A DNA stretch of 64,000 nucleotides from Bilabrum cf. latius (Eukaryota; Bigyra: Bicosoecida; Bigyra; Bicosoecida): NCBI GenBank assembly GCA_965178125.1, contig OZ237739.1, positions 620,001-684,000 of the forward strand, in the 5' to 3' direction. The translations under genes were made by a program, and so were the position numbers. The stretch's first letter is position 1; the number at the start of each line of letters is the position of its first letter. Positions 58,767 to 64,000 of this stretch are shown here, one piece after another. The notes beneath the pieces were generated by a model, which worked only from the letters and a program-made list of their open reading frames with translations, did no database searches and was not told the origin of the DNA.

Positions 58767-61076
58767 TCAGATCTCTGTCCCAGCAGCAGCAAACTCAGTA
58801 CCCGCGCCAGACATCGAAGCCAAGGTGTATGTTCGCCCGGTGAAGCCACCCGCGGCTTGGATAGCCTCTGAGGCTCCCCCACCCAGCACGCAGAGGGGTA
58901 AGCAATACAGAGTCTTCGCATTGGATCGAACTGGCAGCACAGCAACGAAGTCGCCAGCAGCAAAGCCGGGATGCTGGTCCTGGTCATGCCTGATTGTGGC
59001 TGAAGTCAGTGAGGACCACGCCCCGGAGCTGATGCCCGACCACAACTTCTCCTAACCCGACACCGTTTTTGCGGAAGCAGCTCCGGTAGCGCTTCCAACA
59101 CCGGCCATCGCCTCGAGGACGGCATTTTCTGCCTCCAGCAACCCAGCCTCCAGGGCAACCTCAGCCGGCGCCGCGCCAGCGGAACCTCCCGCGGGAGACG
59201 CTTCCCCCTGCTGTTGCCGCCGCAAGCCAGCAGGAAGGCCGGGCATGACCACCCTGCGGTTCGTGTCGGTGCGGCCCTGCCACAGGGGCGCCTGCCCGTC
59301 CGTGCCTCCACGCCGGCGGCTCTCGGATTCAACGAGCACAACCTGCACCTGGCCGATGCACTCGGCGAACCTTCGCGAAGACCCCTCAAGGAACGTTCGG
59401 ATAAGTTCCTCCAGCCTCCTGTTCTTCACGTCCTCGGGCACGTCGTCCTTGAGTTTCCTCGCGGCATGCGTCCTGTCCCGCAGGCTGTACGCGAATAGGA
59501 AGCCCTGGTCGAACCTCTCCCTCTGCATTACCTCCACCGTCTGCCGGTGGTCTGACTCGGATTCGCCGCAGAAGCCCGCGATGACGTCGGTGCTGAGAGC
59601 CACGCCCGGGATGGCCGCTCTGGCCTCGTCACACAGCTGCTGGAACGTCTCACGGGTGTAGAAGCGTCGCATCCTGTGCAGCACCTCCGAGCTGCCAGAC
59701 TGTAGAGGCATGTGCAGCGAGTTGCACACGTTGTCATTCTGTTTCACCGCCTCGAGCACCGCCCGTGGAAAGTCCTTCGGGTGCGGAGACGTGAAACGGA
59801 CTCGCATCTCGGGCGCCGCGCGAGCCACCCTGTCCAGCAGCTCAGCGAATCGCACGCCACCGCCGCCGCCGCGCAGCCGAAACATGTTCCCGAAGCCCTT
59901 CGCTGTCTCATACCCAGCCCCTGCACCTGCCACCGCTTCCCACTTTGCGTCCGAAGCCGCGCCAGAGTCGTGGTAGCTGTTCACGTTCTGACCCAGCAGC
60001 ACCACCTCCTTGTAGCCTCGCGCCGCCAGTGACCGAACCTCGCCCTCGATGGTTGCAACCGGCCGGCTGCGCTCCCTCCCTCGCGTGAACGGCACGACGC
60101 AGAAGGAACACATGTTGTTGCACCCCCGCGAAATGGACACGAATGACGAAACCGCGCCGTCGCCCGCCCTCACCGGCGCAATGTCCGCATATGTCTCAGA
60201 CAGGGACAGCTGCGTGTTGCTGGCACGTGGATCCTCGGCACCCTGCCTGCGGCCTTCACGAACCTTCTGCACCAGTGCAGGGAGGTCTCTATACGCGTCT
60301 GGCCCGGCAATCAAGTCAACGGCTCCCTCTTGCTCCAGCAGCTTGTCCTTCAGCCGTTCTGCCATGCAGCCGAGGACACCCACCACCGCCTCGTCTCCGC
60401 CCCGCGGAGGAGGCATTGGCGCCTTCTTTCCGCCGGACCTTGGAGCAGGGGCAGCGGATGCAGGTAGCCCTTGCTTGATCCCAATGCGCTGCCTTCGCTT
60501 GATGCCCTTGAAGTCCGCCAAACGAGCACGCACGCGCTGCTCTGCGTTCTCGCGAATGGCACACGTATTCACCAAAATTACATCTGCCTAAGACGGCTCA
60601 TCTACTTCCTCGTATCCTGCTCCAAGCAAAATCGATCTAACGATTTCAGAGTCGCTGACATTCATCTAGCACCCGTACGTCTAGATGTAAAATGCAAGCT
60701 ACTCGGCATTCATGTTTTGCTTCAAGGCATCCGGCGCTGACAGGGTTGCATCTGAAGCATCTATTGGATCGAGTAGAGCCTTAGCGGACGGTGACGGTGT
60801 TGTACTTGCTACCTGTGGCGAAGAGGCTGAGCCGCCGCTTCTTGTGCCTGGTTGAGAGAAATCTACAAGTGACATTCCATCCCTAGGGATTGTTCGTCGC
60901 TTCCGACGAGCCTTTTTAGTATTGCTATCTACAGGGCTGCTCGCACTACGGTCTCGCGTCATACTTGCCCCGCCAGATGCGTATCTTGTCATTCCCCCAA
61001 CACACACAAGGTGCCCACGCAGTCCTGCATACAGGCGTTTACAAGACCATTTCATGCGCTAGGATGCTGGTCTCAT
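58767..61076 (-). CDS. CDK5RAP1: CDK5RAP1/MiaB-type tRNA methylthiotransferase
   Basis: This is a 769-residue protein from ATG 61074-61076 to TGA 58767-58769, with TAG as Gln at six sites. It is a radical-SAM enzyme that methylthiolates i6A37 of tRNAs. The MTTase N-domain carries TYGCQMN (Cys about 136; the Gln codon is TAG 60666-60668), NTCAIRE (Cys about 172) and GCMAE (Cys about 237), the three ligands of the auxiliary 4Fe-4S cluster. The radical-SAM CxxxCxxC motif (CNNMCSFC, Cys about 319, 323, 326) is followed by GRERSRP, LLGQNVNSY and the HMPLQSGS motif. The Arg/Ser-rich, acid-poor start suggests mitochondrial targeting, as known for CDK5RAP1 (inference). Low-complexity inserts and an Ala/Gly-rich extension make it longer than animal homologues. 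The C-terminal segment with GDFVAVLPV and GRTYTLASM is in TRAM-domain position. Confidence 0.92.
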
Positions 61077-61232
61077 TCCTGAATATAGAGATAGTTGTAT
61101 TTAATTTGAGAGGATATGTCCCTGCCACCCGCTATAGCCTACACTAGAAGCATGGTGCAGGGAATCTGCAGTTGCAGTGCACGACTCTGCAATCGAGGCG
61201 GCCAAAATTATACTTTGAACAGTTGAACTAGA

Positions 61233-61924
61233 ATGTCGGAAGCCACAATTCAATCAGTATTGCTCGAATTTGTGGATGAGTAAGAGAATAAGACGACCGG
61301 TGCGTTCAATTCGCGAATCGGATCACTGTAGATTGTGAAACATGCACCAGTCACAATTTCGCAGGCTACCGGGGTGCCAAGGAATTGTTGTCGGGAATTG
61401 CTTCGGGTTGCCGCTTATCAGGGGTGTGTCACGAACTCGTTATTAGTGCTTGCAGTACGTTCGGGGTTTCATGGTGAAGCTGTGGTTGATGTCTCTAGTG
61501 ATTCCTTTCGCAGCCGTGAAGCCAACCAGCGATGAGGAGATTATCAAGTGTGTCGAGACAAGATTAGCGCATGCATTTTATCTGGCATCAGAGCTAGTGA
61601 GTTATTCCTTTGCCTAACGTTAGAGGGGCAACAATTGTTGAAACTGCTGTGTGTTGCACAACTTAATCGCTTCGCGGTTCGCAGAGCGAGCGATTGCCAA
61701 CTGGCTCGACAGAGGCGGCCGTCGCATTCTACGAGAAAGTGACAATTGTGTATGGTGCGCGGTCACCGCTAGTAATTGGAGTTGTGGCGTCGGTAGAGTC
61801 GGATGTTGGTGCAATCCTCGAGGCATTGCCGAAAATCAAGGCGGTGCTTGAGCCAGCCGGAGCCATGGTTGAATCGTCCGGAGAATAGCAGCAAGAGGAA
61901 ATTGGCATGGTAGCGGGGCCGTGA
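61233..61924 (+). CDS. LAMTOR3: LAMTOR3 (MP1) Ragulator subunit, four exons
   Basis: The exons are 61233-61279, 61365-61423, 61514-61596 and 61685-61924, giving 142 residues and stop TGA 61922-61924; TAG is Gln once near the end. LAMTOR3 is a roadblock-fold scaffold of the lysosomal Ragulator complex that anchors Rag GTPases and MAPK signalling. The spliced protein shows the roadblock pattern: N-terminal helix, LPGCQGIVVGN, a GLPLIRAV strand, a helix with ETRLAHAFYLASEL, then VTIVYGARSPLVIGVVA and a closing helix (AILEALPKIKAVLEP). It matches human LAMTOR3 in order and spacing (124 residues). The extra C-terminus is Gln/Glu-rich. All exon junctions match in phase. The second donor (GTGTGT) is the least certain. 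It is divergent from the CDK5RAP1 gene, with 156 bp between starts. Confidence 0.8.
61280..61364 (+). other. LAMTOR3 intron 1 (85 bp)
   Basis: The donor is GTAAGA and the acceptor is TTTCGCAG, at a phase-2 junction. Confidence 0.75.
61424..61513 (+). other. LAMTOR3 intron 2 (90 bp)
   Basis: The donor is GTGTGT and the acceptor is CCTTTCGCAG, at a phase-1 junction. A donor at the downstream GTACGT would put exon 3 in the wrong frame. Confidence 0.6.
61597..61684 (+). other. LAMTOR3 intron 3 (88 bp)
   Basis: The donor is GTGAGT and the acceptor is GGTTCGCAG, at a phase-0 junction. Confidence 0.75.
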
Positions 61925-62011
61925 GTCATGCCGTTGTTGGGATGAACCGAGCTTGAAGCGGACCTGCGCTTGTTATCCAGAACATCTGTATCCATCACAC
62001 CACCAATCACT

Positions 62012-64000
62012 TCACTTTGAAAGCTTGGACTGCACTGCCAGTCCAGAAGGCTGTTCATTGCTCCACTTCCCTGTGCGTCGATTCACGAACACGACGGTGC
62101 CATCAGTGCCAGCCACCCGCTCCCACTCCGAGCCCTCCCCAGGGCCTGCACCGGCACCGGCACCTCCGCCGGCAGCCGTGCCACTGCCTCCAGCGGCACG
62201 TACCATACCGTCAACCCGCTGTACTTTGGGTGTACGACCTCCTTCTACCCCGCGGTCGCGCCGCTTTCCCGAACCTTTGCCGCCCCCATCGTCGTCCCCG
62301 CCTGCTCCACCTCGCCGTGCCACTATTCCTACTCCTGCTGCTCCCAGGTCAGCGTCCAGTCTGGCCTTAGCCTTGGCACCCGCCGCAAACTGGGCTTTCT
62401 TCTCCTATCGCAGTGCCCGAAGTCTCTTTTCCCTGGCCTGCGCCGCCGCTCTGCTGCTGCCCGTCTCCTGCTGCCGGCTCGCCTCTTCCGCTCGCCTGAG
62501 CCGAGCCGCCCTCTCCTCCTCCGCCAGCGTCCTTCTAGCTCCGAGGAGACGGCCGGAGCCTCCAAGTGCCATGCGAGAGTAGGTTTGGATGGTGCCACTG
62601 CCAGTGAACAATGGGCTGAACTTGTGCCTTGCTGCATGCCTGCGCGTGATGACGCCCATTTTGAGCAGCTTGCTGGCATCCGTGGTCCACCGGGGCATAG
62701 TCCATCGGCTTTCGCCAGTTTCTGCGCAGTAGTAGAAGTGCGACAGATGGTCCTCAGCTGTATCACCGGTATCGATGCCGGTGAACTGCTGCTATGAATC
62801 GTCCTCGGGCTGATGCGGAACGAGCTCCCAAGCACTCGGGTCCTTCTCTGCATCGTCGCCGCCGAACACGGGAGGCTCCTTGGAATACTCGGCCCGCTGC
62901 TCCCGCTTACCACGGAAGGAAGACGATGAAGCGGAAGACACATTCCGGTCAGACAGGGTCTGATCTGCCCCTGCTCCGCTGGCTGGCTCGGGCTCCAGGC
63001 GGTCCGTCTCACCAACCCTGGGATCGCTGCCATCATCAGCGTCCCCATCAAAGCCGCCCTCCTCGTCCTCGTCTTCGCCGCTACCCCCGTTGCCTGTTTC
63101 GTCCTCGAATCGAAGTCGAGCCAGCAGGAACTCGCCCCTTCGGTTGAACGCGCCGCCGGGCGGAGGGCGAGGCAAACGGCCTCGCCACACACCGGCACAC
63201 TCCCACCCTCCGCCAGTCACAGCTCCGTTCCCCGTGACCACACCCATGAGCCTAAGAGTGTCCCAGTACCTGCTAACCGATGGAAGCACCCATACCGTCC
63301 TCTTACTCCTCGGGTTGAAGAAGTACTCCTGCCCGTCCTTGGTGTACAGCTTGTCCCACTCCTCCGGTAGGCCTTCCTCCTCCACCGTGTGCGCAAGTCT
63401 GCGGATGGCGTCGCGAACGCGGTACCCTCGCCACACCCTCGCAAAATCTTTTGCGATGTTGCTGCGCCGGACTTCTTCGAATGCCTCCAGCGCCGCAGCA
63501 GAGTCATCCGCAGCGCGCTGCTCCTGCCTCTTGAGATACGCCTCAAACCCGTCATAGTCCTTCCCAGCGGCCTGCAAGACGTAAGACAGGAGGTTCACGG
63601 CATGCTGATTCCTCGGTTCTATATCGATGGCATCCAAGAGAACCCGCTCAGCCTGCCAGTGCTCCCCCTTGAGTGCAGATAGCAGCGCCCCCCAGCTCAT
63701 TAGCGCGACTTGGTCGTGCTTGTCGTGGTCATAGGCGTGCTGGAAGAAGCCCAGCTCAGCCATGGCAAAAACTGACAGATTGCGAGACACGCTCCGCTGG
63801 CCAGGTTTTTCCCTCAGGACATCTTCGGCGGACCGGGCACGCTCGATCATCACCTCGATTACGTCGAAGGACTCTTCCTGGGTCACCATGAGCAGGAGCG
63901 CAAAGCCGTACAGGATCACTGGTTCGTCTGGGCCTCGTCGGGTCATCCAGTCCAGCAGCCCCACGTACATCTGCCTTGCCCTAGCCAGGTCACGCTTGAT
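62012..64000 (-). CDS. TPR/IQ/WW-domain protein, 3' part (5' end beyond right edge)
   Basis: The minus strand is open from the right edge to TGA 62012-62014 (about 660 residues visible), with TAG as Gln at 62792-62794 and 62405-62407. The N-terminal visible part is helical and TPR-like (repeats around 63500-63990, including QAERVLLDAIDIEPRNQHAV). An IQ-like motif follows (ARVWRGYRVRDAIRRL, about 63430), then WW-type motifs: EWDKLYTKDGQEYFFNPRS near 63330, a degenerate one (FYYCAETGESRWTMPRW) near 62710, and EWERVAGTDGTVVFVNRRTG near 62105. Glu/Asp-rich and Gly/Ala-rich linkers separate them, with a helical charged segment at about 62400-62520. WW domains bind Pro-rich ligands and IQ motifs bind calmodulin; the specific role is not known. 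It is convergent with LAMTOR3, 87 bp between stops. Confidence 0.75.

Noticed and set aside
59245-60591. Plus-strand frames across the CDK5RAP1 locus
   Set aside because: Antisense shadows; the minus strand carries all radical-SAM and MTTase motifs.
8913-60668. TAG meaning leucine (as in the rhizarian exLh)
   Set aside because: The TYGCQMN site and four internal repeat alignments give Gln; none of the alignments examined favours Leu.

Overview
This window is nuclear DNA of a single-celled eukaryote with a non-standard genetic code. In every long gene the codon TAG is read as an amino acid, and the sequence itself shows that it is glutamine. All genes that end inside the window stop at TGA (13 genes) or TAA (2 genes), and none stops at TAG. 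The strongest single proof is the CDK5RAP1-type methylthiotransferase at 58767-61076, where an in-frame TAG sits at the glutamine of the conserved TYGCQMN motif. Internal repeats of the FG-GAP giant gene give four more TAG/Gln alignments. Reading TAG as Gln turns a field of apparently broken ORFs into 15 long genes. UAG-only reassignment to Gln is documented in the fornicate Iotanema spirale; the lineage here cannot be named from sequence alone. Introns are few and short (85-217 bp). All six that I could place have GT at the 5' end and (C/T)CGCAG at the 3' end.

Layout. 1-822: 5' part of a Ser/Ala/Arg-rich gene running off the left edge. 1255-6684 and 17623-37296: seven genes of one unrecognised family. 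They share a roughly 90-residue domain (GxPxYW ... VP ... ACRS ... WLVSSF) in one to six copies per protein, 21 copies in all, often behind an N-terminal coiled coil of RERAL-type repeats, with low-complexity, basic and acidic tracts. 7010-17462: a 3,438-residue integrin-alpha-like membrane protein with a signal peptide, at least 17 FG-GAP calcium loops, Ser/Pro stalks, one membrane helix and a long cytoplasmic tail. 21130-23472: a coiled-coil protein. 30745-32486: a possible mobile element with short inverted ends. 38646-53798: a single 15.2-kb open frame (about 5,050 residues) with six and a quarter almost identical 1,488-bp tandem repeats, Cys-rich modules, a coiled coil and a polytopic C-terminus.

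The right end holds conventional housekeeping genes: a GT61 and a GT47 glycosyltransferase in a divergent pair (54587-58204), the CDK5RAP1-like tRNA methylthiotransferase, a four-exon LAMTOR3 (Ragulator subunit), and a TPR/IQ/WW-domain protein running off the right edge.

Two themes stand out. First, two giant cell-surface proteins lie near two secretory-pathway glycosyltransferases. Second, a local expansion of an apparently undescribed, possibly nuclear, repeat-domain family occupies about half of the first 37 kb. Functions for that family are not known, and none is claimed.
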